From NCBI GenBank assembly GCA_023249675.1, contig JAHFCE010000011.1:20771-84770 (forward strand): a DNA stretch of 64,000 nt. Reading direction: 5' to 3'. This document shows, piece after piece, positions 9,379 through 16,764 of the stretch. The translations under genes were made by a program, and so were the position numbers. Position 1 is the stretch's first letter; each line of letters begins with the position of its first letter. The notes beneath the pieces were generated by a model, which had not been told where the DNA came from, made no database searches, and saw only the letters and a program-made list of their open reading frames with translations. Source of the stretch: Elusimicrobiota bacterium. Lineage in GTDB: Bacteria > Elusimicrobiota > Elusimicrobia > UBA1565 > UBA9628.

Positions 9379-9408
9379 CGACCAACGCCCCGACGGAGGA
9401 GCTCGCTG

Positions 9409-9972
9409 ATGATCAAGTCCGATATTTGGATCCGAGAGATGTCCCAGAAGAAGATGATGATCGACCCGTTTGTCGAGCGTCAGGACGGCAAAGGCAAGAT
9501 TTCTTATGGGTTGTCGTCTTACGGCTACGACATTCGTGTGGCCGACGAGTATAAAGTTTTCACGAACGTCCATGGCACGATTGTCGATCCCAAGAAGTTC
9601 GACGAGAAGGCTTTCGTTGACATCAAGGCGCCGGAATGTGTCGTGCCGCCGAACTCGTTCGCGCTGGCCCGCTCCGTTGAGAAGTTCTCGATTCCACGCG
9701 AAGTTCTTGCGGTCTGCCTTGGCAAGTCCACCTACGCGCGCTGCGGCATCATCGTCAATGTGACGCCGCTCGAGCCGGGTTGGGAGGGCTACCTCACGAT
9801 CGAAATCTCCAATACCACGCCATTGCCCGCGAAGATCTACTCGAACGAGGGTATCGCCCAGCTGTTGTTCTTCGGGGGCGATCAGCTCTGCGAGACGTCC
9901 TATTCCGACCGCAAGGGCAAGTACATGGACCAGGTCGGGGTGGTCCTGCCCCGCGTTCTCGCCGCCAAGTGA
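9409..9972 (+). CDS. dcd: dCTP deaminase
   Basis: Deaminates dCTP to dUTP for dTTP synthesis. The 187-residue protein has the trimeric dUTPase-like fold signatures [28 protein letters not shown] and [14 protein letters not shown], where the Glu is the catalytic acid. Length is usual. GGAGGAGCTC lies just before the start. A bifunctional dCTP deaminase/dUTPase cannot be excluded from sequence alone. The next gene overlaps its stop. Confidence 0.93.
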   Translation: MIKSDIWIREMSQKKMMIDPFVERQDGKGKISYGLSSYGYDIRVADEYKVFTNVHGTIVDPKKFDEKAFVDIKAPECVVPPNSFALARSVEKFSIPREVLAVCLGKSTYARCGIIVNVTPLEPGWEGYLTIEISNTTPLPAKIYSNEGIAQLLFFGGDQLCETSYSDRKGKYMDQVGVVLPRVLAAK

Positions 9973-10526
9973 AGCTCCCGCTCCTCCTGCTGCTGGCTGT
10001 CTCGGCCCGAGCGGGGGATCTCGGCGGGCATGCGCCTGCGACGGCGGAGCGGGCTGCCGTGGCGGATCGTGCCGCGATGCTCGATGAGATGTGGGAGCGG
10101 CGGATTCTGTCCCCAGACCAATCGGTCTGGGCGCCGACCGACGCCGAGCTTTTGGGCCGTATCCGGATGTCCGAGGCCGCGGCTCTCGATTATCTCAAGA
10201 AAAAGTTCGGCGGCACGCGTTCCTGGACCGCCGCCCGCCGCGGCAAGGAGCCGGTCCGGCGCTTGCTCACGAAGGAAGGCTACGACAAGTATCTCTTTCA
10301 CGTCACGCAGGACGCCATCGAGTATTTCGAGGCCAAGGGCGCTGGCGCCAAGTGGGCGCTCAAGCTCACGGATTGGGACGGCCAGCGCCTCTTCGATGGG
10401 GACGGCCGGTTGACCCCCGCGGGGATCACAGTGTACACCCGCGCCAGGCTCAAGCTCGAGGTGTACTGGAAATCGCCGAACGGCGAAACTTTCGGCACGA
10501 GACGGCCCCCGGCCGCTCATCAATGA
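9969..10526 (+). CDS. Small exported protein of unknown function
   Basis: I do not recognise this family. A GTG at 9969 overlapping the dcd stop gives a 185-residue protein with an N-terminal signal peptide ([15 protein letters not shown]). The rest is soluble and charged, with a helical first half ([19 protein letters not shown]) and a Trp/Tyr-containing middle ([17 protein letters not shown]). No cysteine-pair or catalytic motif is evident. The ATG implied by the ORF track lies within dcd and is unlikely. Co-transcription with dcd is likely from the 4-base overlap. Confidence 0.6.
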   Translation: MKLPLLLLLAVSARAGDLGGHAPATAERAAVADRAAMLDEMWERRILSPDQSVWAPTDAELLGRIRMSEAAALDYLKKKFGGTRSWTAARRGKEPVRRLLTKEGYDKYLFHVTQDAIEYFEAKGAGAKWALKLTDWDGQRLFDGDGRLTPAGITVYTRARLKLEVYWKSPNGETFGTRRPPAAHQ

Positions 10527-10544
10527 ATATCCCCGTTAAATTTC

Positions 10545-10573
10545 TTGTTCCCCGTCGGTGAATTTGGTAACAT
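10545..10573 (+). promoter_or_regulatory. Promoter of rplM-rpsI
   Basis: TTGTTC (10545-10550), 17-base spacer, TAACAT (10568-10573). The ATG of rplM is only 8 bases beyond the -10 hexamer and no Shine-Dalgarno sequence precedes it, so the transcript would be leaderless or nearly so. Confidence 0.55.
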
Positions 10574-10581
10574 TCCTCACT

Positions 10582-11019
10582 ATGCCTCAGAACAGCTATC
10601 TGCACCCTCCCCGCCAGGCCGGCCTCGACCGTCGCTGGCATCACATCGACGCGAAGGGATTGGTTCTCGGCCGTATCGCGACGAAGGCCGCCGATCTCCT
10701 CCGCGGGAAAGGCAAGGTCACTTACACCGATTACGTCGATTGCGGGGACTTCGTCGTCGTGACGAACGCCAAGCAGATCAAGCTCACTGGCAACAAGATC
10801 GATCAGAAGTTCTACTTCTCGCACTCCGGCTTTGCCGGCGGCGCTAAGGTCATGCCGATGAGGCGCCAGATGGAGCGCGATCCCCGCCGGGTCGTCATGC
10901 TCGCCGTGCGCCGCATGCTTCCGAAGAACCGTCTCGCCCGCAAGCAGCTGGTTCGCCTCAAGATCTACGTCAACGATAAGCATCCGCATTCGGCGGTCAA
11001 CCCGCCGAAGGCTCAATAA
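10582..11019 (+). CDS. rplM: 50S ribosomal protein L13
   Basis: Early-assembly 23S rRNA-binding protein, 145 residues. Signatures are WHHIDAKGLVLGRIATKAADLLRGK, DYVDCGDFVVVTNA and the MLPKNRLARKQLVRLKIY segment. I start at MPQNSYLHPP (10582); the track's GTG at 10558 would add eight unrelated residues and sits in the promoter. There is no visible ribosome binding site. Followed seven bases later by rpsI, the conserved L13-S9 pair. Confidence 0.96.
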   Translation: MPQNSYLHPPRQAGLDRRWHHIDAKGLVLGRIATKAADLLRGKGKVTYTDYVDCGDFVVVTNAKQIKLTGNKIDQKFYFSHSGFAGGAKVMPMRRQMERDPRRVVMLAVRRMLPKNRLARKQLVRLKIYVNDKHPHSAVNPPKAQ

Positions 11020-11026
11020 GGACACC

Positions 11027-11428
11027 ATGGGCAAAAACGAAGCGATTTGGGCCACAGGCCGCCGCAAAACCTCCGTCGCGCAGTGTCGCCTGCTGCCGAA
11101 GGGAGACGGTAAGGTCACCGTCAACAAGAAGCCCGTTGAGACGTACTTCCGCGGCCTTCCGCATCAGGTTCGCGATGTCACCGAGCCGATTGCGATCATC
11201 GAAGCCGCCAAGAACCATGATTTCATCATCAAGGTTGTCGGCGGCGGCGTTTCCGGCCAGGCCGGAGCGGCGCGCCATGCGATTTCCCGCGCCCTCGTCA
11301 AGCTCGACGAGAAGCACAAGAAGGCTCTTCGCGCCGCCGGCTTCCTGACCCGCGATCCCCGCATGGTCGAGCGCAAGAAGCCCGGTCAGCCCAAAGCCCG
11401 CAAGCGTTTCCAGTTCTCGAAGCGTTGA
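11027..11428 (+). CDS. rpsI: 30S ribosomal protein S9
   Basis: Small-subunit protein whose C-terminal tail reaches the P site. The 133-residue product has ATGRRKTSVAQCRL, GGGVSGQAGAARHAISRAL, TRDPRMVERKKPGQPKARK and the conserved terminal Lys-Arg (FSKR). A short AAGGACACC sits before the ATG. Its stop overlaps the start of the following membrane protein gene. Confidence 0.97.
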   Translation: MGKNEAIWATGRRKTSVAQCRLLPKGDGKVTVNKKPVETYFRGLPHQVRDVTEPIAIIEAAKNHDFIIKVVGGGVSGQAGAARHAISRALVKLDEKHKKALRAAGFLTRDPRMVERKKPGQPKARKRFQFSKR

Positions 11429-11730
11429 TCGAGACGATCAAGATCAGGGGTCTGGCCCGTCTCGCCGCGGCGATTTTTGCCGGGTGGGGCGGGCTGGCCG
11501 CTGTCAAGGGGGCCTACGACCTTCTGGGGGGCGAGCCGGAGGCCAATCAATACGCTCCCAAGGCTTGGGCCTTCGTCACGCGCGTCCAGTGGGGCCGCTT
11601 CGCCTTTTTTGAGCTCGTCTACGGCCTTTCCTGCATTGCTTTGGCCTGGTACTGCGTGCGCTGGTCCCGGCGTCTGCCGGAAACCGTCCGGCGCGTCCGG
11701 TCCGAGCCCGAATTCAGCCTGTTCGGATGA
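11425..11730 (+). CDS. Small membrane protein, unknown
   Basis: A 101-residue protein starting at a TTG that overlaps the rpsI stop. Two hydrophobic segments are visible, about residues 10-30 (LAAAIFAGWGGLAAVKGAY) and 58-80 (FAFFELVYGLSCIALAWYC), with a basic C-terminal tail (RWSRRLPETVRR). I do not recognise the family. It overlaps the DUF72 gene by four bases, so it is probably expressed, but it could be a by-product of high GC. Moderate confidence. Confidence 0.55.
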   Translation: MIETIKIRGLARLAAAIFAGWGGLAAVKGAYDLLGGEPEANQYAPKAWAFVTRVQWGRFAFFELVYGLSCIALAWYCVRWSRRLPETVRRVRSEPEFSLFG

Positions 11731-12440
11731 TCAAGGTCGGCTGTGCCGGCTACCCCGTTGGGCGGGACCGCTACTGGCGGTCGCTGTCCTTCGTGGAGAC
11801 CGACACGGGCAAGGGCCTGCCTCAGCTCGAGACCTTGGCCTCCTGGCGCGCGGATATTCCGGCGGGTGGCGAAGCCGCCCTGCAGGCACTACGGACGATC
11901 ACTCACGGTCCTGAGGACCGAGGTTTTCCCGTTGCCGCCCGGAAGCTCCCCAAGAACCGTCAGGCCTTATGCGGGGCCTTCCGCGAGAGCCTAGAGGTGC
12001 ATGAGGCCTGGATGGCCACAAAGGCGGCGGCCGAGACCCTGGGCGCTCAGATTGTGGTATTCGAGTCTCCGGCGTCCTTCCAGCCTGGTTCTGACCGTCT
12101 GCGCGACCTGTATAGGTTCTTTAAGAACGCAGCGCGGGGCAAGCTGACCTTTGTCTGGCAGCCTCGGGGAAGCGAGTGGTTGTCTCTCGGTGATAAAGTC
12201 TGTGTGGAGCTCGGCTTAATCCGTGCTTTTGACCCCCTGCGCCAGCCGCCGCCTCGGAAAGGGAGCTTTCTTTACATGCGCCCTGCCGTCGCGCGCATGG
12301 GAGTGCTGAGTGTGGACAATATGGCCACAATTGCCGCCGCGAGCGGCGACGTTCCGGCCTACGTTGCGCTTGCCCACCGGGCGTCTTTCCGCGACGCCGA
12401 ACGTCTCCGGGAGACCTTGGGCCGTTCGAGGGCACGGTGA
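11727..12440 (+). CDS. DUF72 (YecE-like) protein
   Basis: A 237-residue protein of the DUF72 TIM-barrel family. It shows the family opening VGCAGYPVGRDRYW, the sequence FPVAARKLPKNR where family members have F.vK.pr, the strand AQIVVFESPASFQP and FVWQPRGSEW. The biochemical role of the family is not established. The start ATG overlaps the upstream stop (ATGA). A transcription start for the next gene is likely in the 88-base gap after it. Confidence 0.75.
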   Translation: MIKVGCAGYPVGRDRYWRSLSFVETDTGKGLPQLETLASWRADIPAGGEAALQALRTITHGPEDRGFPVAARKLPKNRQALCGAFRESLEVHEAWMATKAAAETLGAQIVVFESPASFQPGSDRLRDLYRFFKNAARGKLTFVWQPRGSEWLSLGDKVCVELGLIRAFDPLRQPPPRKGSFLYMRPAVARMGVLSVDNMATIAAASGDVPAYVALAHRASFRDAERLRETLGRSRAR

Positions 12441-12528
12441 CTCGCTGTCGACCTGTCGACCTTCGGTAAAATTTAATAGACTGGACCCCGGATGCGGAAA
12501 AGCGCGTGTCGGCCTGAGGACTGATCGA

Positions 12529-14037
12529 ATGGAGCTCCCCCGTTTTGTCTTGATCGCGGCGTTGGCGCTGGGAACGAGCGCCTGGGCCGCCGACCCGATC
12601 AAGATCCGCGTCTACCATACCAACGACGTGCATGGCTGGATCATGGCGCGCCCGGATAAATTTCAGACGAATCGCCTGATCGGAGGCGCCGCCGCGTTCG
12701 CAGCACTCATCGGCAAAGAGACCGGCCCGAAGCTCGTGCTCGACGCAGGCGACTGGTGGCAGGGCACGCCTGAGGGCTCACTGACGAAGGGGGAGGCCGT
12801 CGCCGACGTGTTCAATGCGATCGGCTACGACGCGGTCGTGATCGGCAACCACGAGTACGACGCGGGCGCCGATGCGCTACGCTCTTTGATCGGGAAGATG
12901 AAGATGCCGGTCCTCTCGGCCAACACCTTCGGCGATGACGGCAAACTTGTCCCTTGGGTTCGCCCCTGGATTGTTAAGGAAGTTGCCGGCGTGAAGCTCG
13001 GTGTGTTCGGTCTGACGACCTCGCATATGCGTACGCTCGCCTTCCCAAATCACATTGCCGGTCTCGACTTTCGGCGCGAGGTGGACGTCGCACGCGATGC
13101 GGTGAAGGAGCTCAGGAAGGCGGGGGCCACGGTGATCATCGCGGTCACGCACATGGGCCTTGAGGGGGAGAACCAGACATTCGAGGGTGATCGGACGCTT
13201 GCGCGCGAGGTGCCCGGCATCGACCTCATCGTTGGGGGCCATTCGCACACGTTTCTTCATCGTCCGATCCGCGGTGAGAACGGGACCTTGATCGTGCAGG
13301 CGGGCTCCTATCTGGTGAAGGCCGGGCGCGCGACGCTCGAGATCGACCCGAAGACGAAGACGGTGACCGCATCCTCTGACGAACTCATCGAGCTCTGGCC
13401 GGATCGCATCGGAGAGGACCCCGAGGTGAAGGCGATCGTCGCCAAGCGCGTGGAGGCCGTCGGCAAGGTTTTCGAGACCGTGATTGCGACCGCGCCCGCT
13501 TTGATGAGTCGCGAGGGAGACCGCGAGAACGCGCTCGGTGACTGGATGACGGACTGCTACCGCGAGAGCCTTGTCGTCGATACGGCGCTGCAGAACGGGG
13601 GCGGCATCCGCGCCGAGCTCTCCGCGGGTCCCGTGACCTTGCGCTCGATATTCAACGTGATGCCGTTCGACAATGCTTTGGTCAAGCTGAGCATGAAGGG
13701 CGCCGACCTGCGCGCGGTGTTCGACCATGGCGTGGGTCTCGAGCGCGTCGCCCAGGTCTCCGGCGCGAACATCGAGTACGACCGTGCCAAGCCCGCCGGC
13801 GAACGCCTCGTCGCGGTTTCCATCGGCGGCGCTCCGCTCGATGACGCGAGGACCTACTCGATCGCCACCTTGGATTTTCTGACGAACGGCGGCGGTGACG
13901 GCTACACCGTCTTCGACCGCTTTGTTTCTTCGGAGGCGACGGGCGCGTTGGCGCGCGACCTGTTGAACGAATGCGCCCGCAAGCAGGGCGTGGTTTTGGC
14001 GCCCGCGATCGGGCGCCTGAAGCGGAGGGAGAACTGA
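12529..14037 (+). CDS. Exported bifunctional metallophosphatase/5'-nucleotidase
   Basis: Periplasmic or secreted UshA-type enzyme that dephosphorylates extracellular nucleotides or similar esters. The 502-residue product has a signal peptide (FVLIAALALGTSAWA), then the two-metal centre motifs YHTNDVHGW, DAGDWWQGTP, GNHEYDAG and GGHSHTFLH, and a C-terminal nucleotide-binding domain with NGGGIRAEL and FLTNGGGDGY. The correct start is ATG 12529; the track ORF extends back into the DUF72 gene. Followed one base later by a HAD phosphatase, suggesting joint nucleotide scavenging. Confidence 0.9.
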   Translation: MELPRFVLIAALALGTSAWAADPIKIRVYHTNDVHGWIMARPDKFQTNRLIGGAAAFAALIGKETGPKLVLDAGDWWQGTPEGSLTKGEAVADVFNAIGYDAVVIGNHEYDAGADALRSLIGKMKMPVLSANTFGDDGKLVPWVRPWIVKEVAGVKLGVFGLTTSHMRTLAFPNHIAGLDFRREVDVARDAVKELRKAGATVIIAVTHMGLEGENQTFEGDRTLAREVPGIDLIVGGHSHTFLHRPIRGENGTLIVQAGSYLVKAGRATLEIDPKTKTVTASSDELIELWPDRIGEDPEVKAIVAKRVEAVGKVFETVIATAPALMSREGDRENALGDWMTDCYRESLVVDTALQNGGGIRAELSAGPVTLRSIFNVMPFDNALVKLSMKGADLRAVFDHGVGLERVAQVSGANIEYDRAKPAGERLVAVSIGGAPLDDARTYSIATLDFLTNGGGDGYTVFDRFVSSEATGALARDLLNECARKQGVVLAPAIGRLKRREN

Positions 14038-14038
14038 C

Positions 14039-14632
14039 ATGGTGTTCAAGGACGCCCGGGCGAAAGTCGAGAAAGGCTGGACCACAACCAAGAAGCTTCT
14101 CGCCATAATGAGCGTGTGGGGCCTATTCTTCAGCCTCATCACCATCGGCCATCTCTCGGTGGCCTTCGACTATGACGACACGCTGGTGAATTCCACCAAG
14201 GCCTACGAAAAGGCCTCCCGCGCCGTCGTCCAGCGCGAGAGCCCGACTTTCTGGGCCGTGTTCAACAACGCCTACGATGTCGAAACGGTCAAGTACATCC
14301 CGTTCACCATCGCCTGCATCCTGCGCGGTCTCGGCTTCCGGGTTCTGATCATGGCGGAGCGACAGGGGACCGACGGCGACGCCCTGAAAAAGGAATGGCG
14401 AAGGCTGGCGCCCCGTTCCTTCATCTTCACGCCCAATCCGACGGCAAAGCACCTGCACATGCAGGAAGGCCATTTTGTCGCCTTCTTCGGCGACAGCGAT
14501 CAGGATATGCTCGAGGCCATGAAGGTCAACGTCCTCGGCGTGCGCATCCGGCGTGGTAAGCGCTCGGTCAAGAACGACCCTTACTTCCCCGGAAGGATGG
14601 GAGAGGTTGTGATTCCCCTGTCGCAGTTTTGA
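14039..14632 (+). CDS. Membrane-anchored HAD-family phosphatase
   Basis: A 197-residue HAD hydrolase. One hydrophobic segment (about residues 20-38, LLAIMSVWGLFFSLITIG) precedes the nucleophile motif AFDYDDTLVNS; FGDSDQDMLEA supplies the acidic motif IV. The arrangement resembles class B acid phosphatases of the AphA kind, which hydrolyse nucleoside monophosphates, though that subfamily call is tentative. The uncleaved N-terminal helix probably tethers it to the membrane. It begins one base after the 5'-nucleotidase. Confidence 0.75.
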   Translation: MVFKDARAKVEKGWTTTKKLLAIMSVWGLFFSLITIGHLSVAFDYDDTLVNSTKAYEKASRAVVQRESPTFWAVFNNAYDVETVKYIPFTIACILRGLGFRVLIMAERQGTDGDALKKEWRRLAPRSFIFTPNPTAKHLHMQEGHFVAFFGDSDQDMLEAMKVNVLGVRIRRGKRSVKNDPYFPGRMGEVVIPLSQF

Positions 14633-14647
14633 CGGTCTTGGCAGCCA

Positions 14648-14676
14648 TTGACATGCCTCGATTCATGGGGTAGAAT
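14648..14676 (+). promoter_or_regulatory. Promoter of tpiA-microcompartment operon
   Basis: TTGACA (14648-14653), 17-base spacer, TAGAAT (14671-14676): close to consensus. The predicted start near 14683 leaves a roughly 50-base leader before tpiA. Confidence 0.85.
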
Positions 14677-14702
14677 GTCGATCGACGCTGGAGAGAACAA
14701 TA

Positions 14703-14721
14703 TGTGGCCAATTTGGCCACA
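14703..14721 (+). promoter_or_regulatory. Perfect 9-1-9 palindrome in tpiA leader (operator or RNA hairpin)
   Basis: TGTGGCCAA, T, TTGGCCACA lies just downstream of the predicted transcript start. An alternative stem, CCAATT (14708-14713) with AATTGG (14722-14727), overlaps the ribosome binding site GGAG (14726-14729). It could be a regulator site or a translation-control hairpin; the regulator is unknown. Confidence 0.5.
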
Positions 14722-14733
14722 ATTGGAGATAAA

Positions 14734-15501
14734 ATGACTTCCCCTTTGCGCCGTCCCCTGCTCGTCGGCAACTGGAAGATGAATCTGACCATGGTCCAGT
14801 CGATCGAACTGGGAAAACTGGTCGCTGGTGGGGCCGGAGCGGCTTCGGGCGAGGTTGCTGTGTGCGTCCCCTTCACTGCGATCGCCGTCGTGCGAGAAGT
14901 TCTCAGGGGAACCAATGTCCGCCTTGGCGCCCAGAATTGCCACTGGGAAGTTTCCGGCGCCTACACCGGCGAGATTTCCGTGGACCAGCTTCGCGACGCC
15001 GGCTGTCAGATGGTCATCATCGGCCACAGTGAGCGCCGCAAGCTTTTTGGAGAGACCGATGAGTCCGTCAACAGGAAGCTGGGCGCAGCGCTCAAGGGCG
15101 GGCTGACTCCGATCGTGTGCGTGGGCGAGACGTTGGAGGAGCGTGAGGCGCAGAAGACTTGGCGCGTGCTCGAAACGCAGATCGAGGGCGGCCTGAAAGG
15201 TTTCGCGCCTGCCGACCTTTCGAAAGTCGTTATCGCGTATGAGCCGGTGTGGGCCATCGGCACCGGCAAGACCGCGTCGCCCGCTCAGGCGCAGGAAGCG
15301 CACCTATTCATCCGCTCCCAGCTGAAGAAGATTCACGGAGAAAGTTTTTCTGCGGGCACAAGGATTCTTTACGGAGGTTCTGTGACCGCGGAAAACGTGG
15401 ACAGTCTGATGGACTCGGCCGATGTGGATGGCGCGCTTGTCGGCGGCGCCAGCCTCAAGAAAGACTTCCTGCGCATCATGGGCTTCCAGACAGCGCGATG
15501 A
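14734..15501 (+). CDS. tpiA: Triosephosphate isomerase
   Basis: Interconverts glyceraldehyde-3-phosphate and dihydroxyacetone phosphate. The 255-residue protein has LVGNWKMN (catalytic Lys), IGHSERR (catalytic His), [11 protein letters not shown] (catalytic Glu) and the phosphate loop LYGGSV. ATG 14734 is chosen because GGAG precedes it and the N-terminus fits. It is the first gene of the microcompartment operon and overlaps pduL by four bases, so it probably takes up the triose phosphate that DeoC releases. No targeting peptide is evident. Confidence 0.95.
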   Translation: MTSPLRRPLLVGNWKMNLTMVQSIELGKLVAGGAGAASGEVAVCVPFTAIAVVREVLRGTNVRLGAQNCHWEVSGAYTGEISVDQLRDAGCQMVIIGHSERRKLFGETDESVNRKLGAALKGGLTPIVCVGETLEEREAQKTWRVLETQIEGGLKGFAPADLSKVVIAYEPVWAIGTGKTASPAQAQEAHLFIRSQLKKIHGESFSAGTRILYGGSVTAENVDSLMDSADVDGALVGGASLKKDFLRIMGFQTAR

Positions 15502-16139
15502 GTCCCGCCACTTCTGCTCTCGTCGAGGGCCTGGCAGTCGAGATCAAGAAGCGCATGAAGCGTTCTAGGCTGGCCATCCCCGTGGGCGTTTCGAACCGAC
15601 ATTGCCACCTGACTGAAGAGCACTTCAAGATATTATTCGGCCGGGGTGCGACGCCGAAGAAAATTAAGAACATCAAGCAGCCCGGCTTTTACGCCGCCGA
15701 AGAGATGATCGCCGTGAAAGGACCCAAGGGCGAGCTCAAGAATATTCGTCTCGTCGCACCCTACCGCGACCACACCCAGATCGAGCTGGCCGTGAGCGAC
15801 GCGTTGGCTGCCGGTCTCAAGCCGCTCGTGCGCGAGTCTGGCGACGTGAAGAACTCGCCCGGCGCCCTTCTTATCGGTCCGCGTGGTCAGGTGGAGCTTA
15901 AAGAAGGCGTGATCGTCGCCCAGCGCCACCTGCACTTTTCCCCGAGCGAGGCCGCGGCCCTTGCCGTCGCTTCCGGCGAGGTCGTTCGCGTGCGCTGCGG
16001 CTCGGGAGGCGGGCGCTCCATCGTTTTCGAAAACGTCGTCGTGCGCGTATCGGACAAGTACAGCCTCGAGTTCCATGTCGACACCGATGAGGCTAATGCC
16101 GCCGGACTTAAGACCGGCGACGTCGTACATATCGCGTAA
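15498..16139 (+). CDS. pduL: Microcompartment phosphate acyltransferase PduL
   Basis: Converts acyl-CoA plus phosphate to acyl phosphate and CoA, recycling CoA inside microcompartments. The 213-residue PduL has both zinc-binding His motifs, VSNRHCHLTEEHF and IVAQRHLHFSPSEA. An amphipathic segment before the catalytic domain (ALVEGLAVEIKKRMK) resembles the encapsulation helix of other PduL proteins. ATG overlaps the tpiA stop; the track start is too early. With the aldehyde dehydrogenase it would turn acetaldehyde into acetyl phosphate. Confidence 0.93.
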   Translation: MSPATSALVEGLAVEIKKRMKRSRLAIPVGVSNRHCHLTEEHFKILFGRGATPKKIKNIKQPGFYAAEEMIAVKGPKGELKNIRLVAPYRDHTQIELAVSDALAAGLKPLVRESGDVKNSPGALLIGPRGQVELKEGVIVAQRHLHFSPSEAAALAVASGEVVRVRCGSGGGRSIVFENVVVRVSDKYSLEFHVDTDEANAAGLKTGDVVHIA

Positions 16140-16151
16140 GGAGAACACTGA

Positions 16152-16448
16152 ATGAACGCACTTGGAATGATCGAGACCCGCGGCCTGATCGCTTGCGTCG
16201 AAGCTGCTGACGCCGCCGTAAAAGCCGCCGACGTCCGCATCGTCGGCTACGAAAAAGTCGGCACCGGCCTCGTGACCGTGCTGTTCCGCGGCGAGGTCGC
16301 CGCCTGCAAGGCCGCCTGCGACTCGGGCGCGGCCGCCGCTCAGAAGGTCGGCGAGCTGATCGCCGTACACGTCATCCCGCAGCCGCACCCGGATCTCGAG
16401 GGCAAGATGCCGATCTCATCCCCCGAGACCTTGGCGCGCAAGAAGTGA
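16152..16448 (+). CDS. Microcompartment shell protein, BMC-H (first copy)
   Basis: Single BMC-domain hexamer-forming shell protein, 98 residues, close to PduA/EutM/CcmK in pattern: [44 protein letters not shown] and [18 protein letters not shown]. It forms the flat facets of the shell, with a pore for small metabolites. AAGGAGAAC precedes the ATG, a strong ribosome binding site in keeping with high shell-protein output. Related to the second BMC-H at 21290. Confidence 0.95.
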   Translation: MNALGMIETRGLIACVEAADAAVKAADVRIVGYEKVGTGLVTVLFRGEVAACKAACDSGAAAAQKVGELIAVHVIPQPHPDLEGKMPISSPETLARKK

Positions 16449-16455
16449 TCGTCTT

Positions 16456-16764
16456 ATGATTTTCGCCCGCGTGACGGGCACTGTCGTCTGCACGCTCAAG
16501 GACGAGAAGCTGGTCGGTTCCAAGCTGCTGCTGGTGCAGCCTGTGGATCTGGCTGGTTCTCCGAAGGGCAGCCCCCTCGTCGCCGTCGATTCTGTCGGCG
16601 CCGGCGAGGGGGAGCTCGTCCTTCTGGTGCAGGGTTCGAGTGCCAGACAGACAACAAAAACCGAAGGACGGCCCGTCGACGCCGTGATCTTTGCGATCGT
16701 CGATACGGTCGAACAGTCCGGCAAGACGGCGTTCAAGAAGAGCGAGGACGCGCATGCACAGTGA
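16456..16764 (+). CDS. Microcompartment vertex protein, BMC-P (first copy)
   Basis: EutN/CcmL-family pentamer that caps shell vertices, 102 residues. Marks are IFARVTGTVVCTLKDEKLVGSKLLLVQP, VAVDSVGAGEGELVLLVQGSSAR and PVDAVIFAIVDTVE. Its end overlaps the aldehyde dehydrogenase start by 11 bases. It is the first of three BMC-P genes in this operon. Confidence 0.93.
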   Translation: MIFARVTGTVVCTLKDEKLVGSKLLLVQPVDLAGSPKGSPLVAVDSVGAGEGELVLLVQGSSARQTTKTEGRPVDAVIFAIVDTVEQSGKTAFKKSEDAHAQ

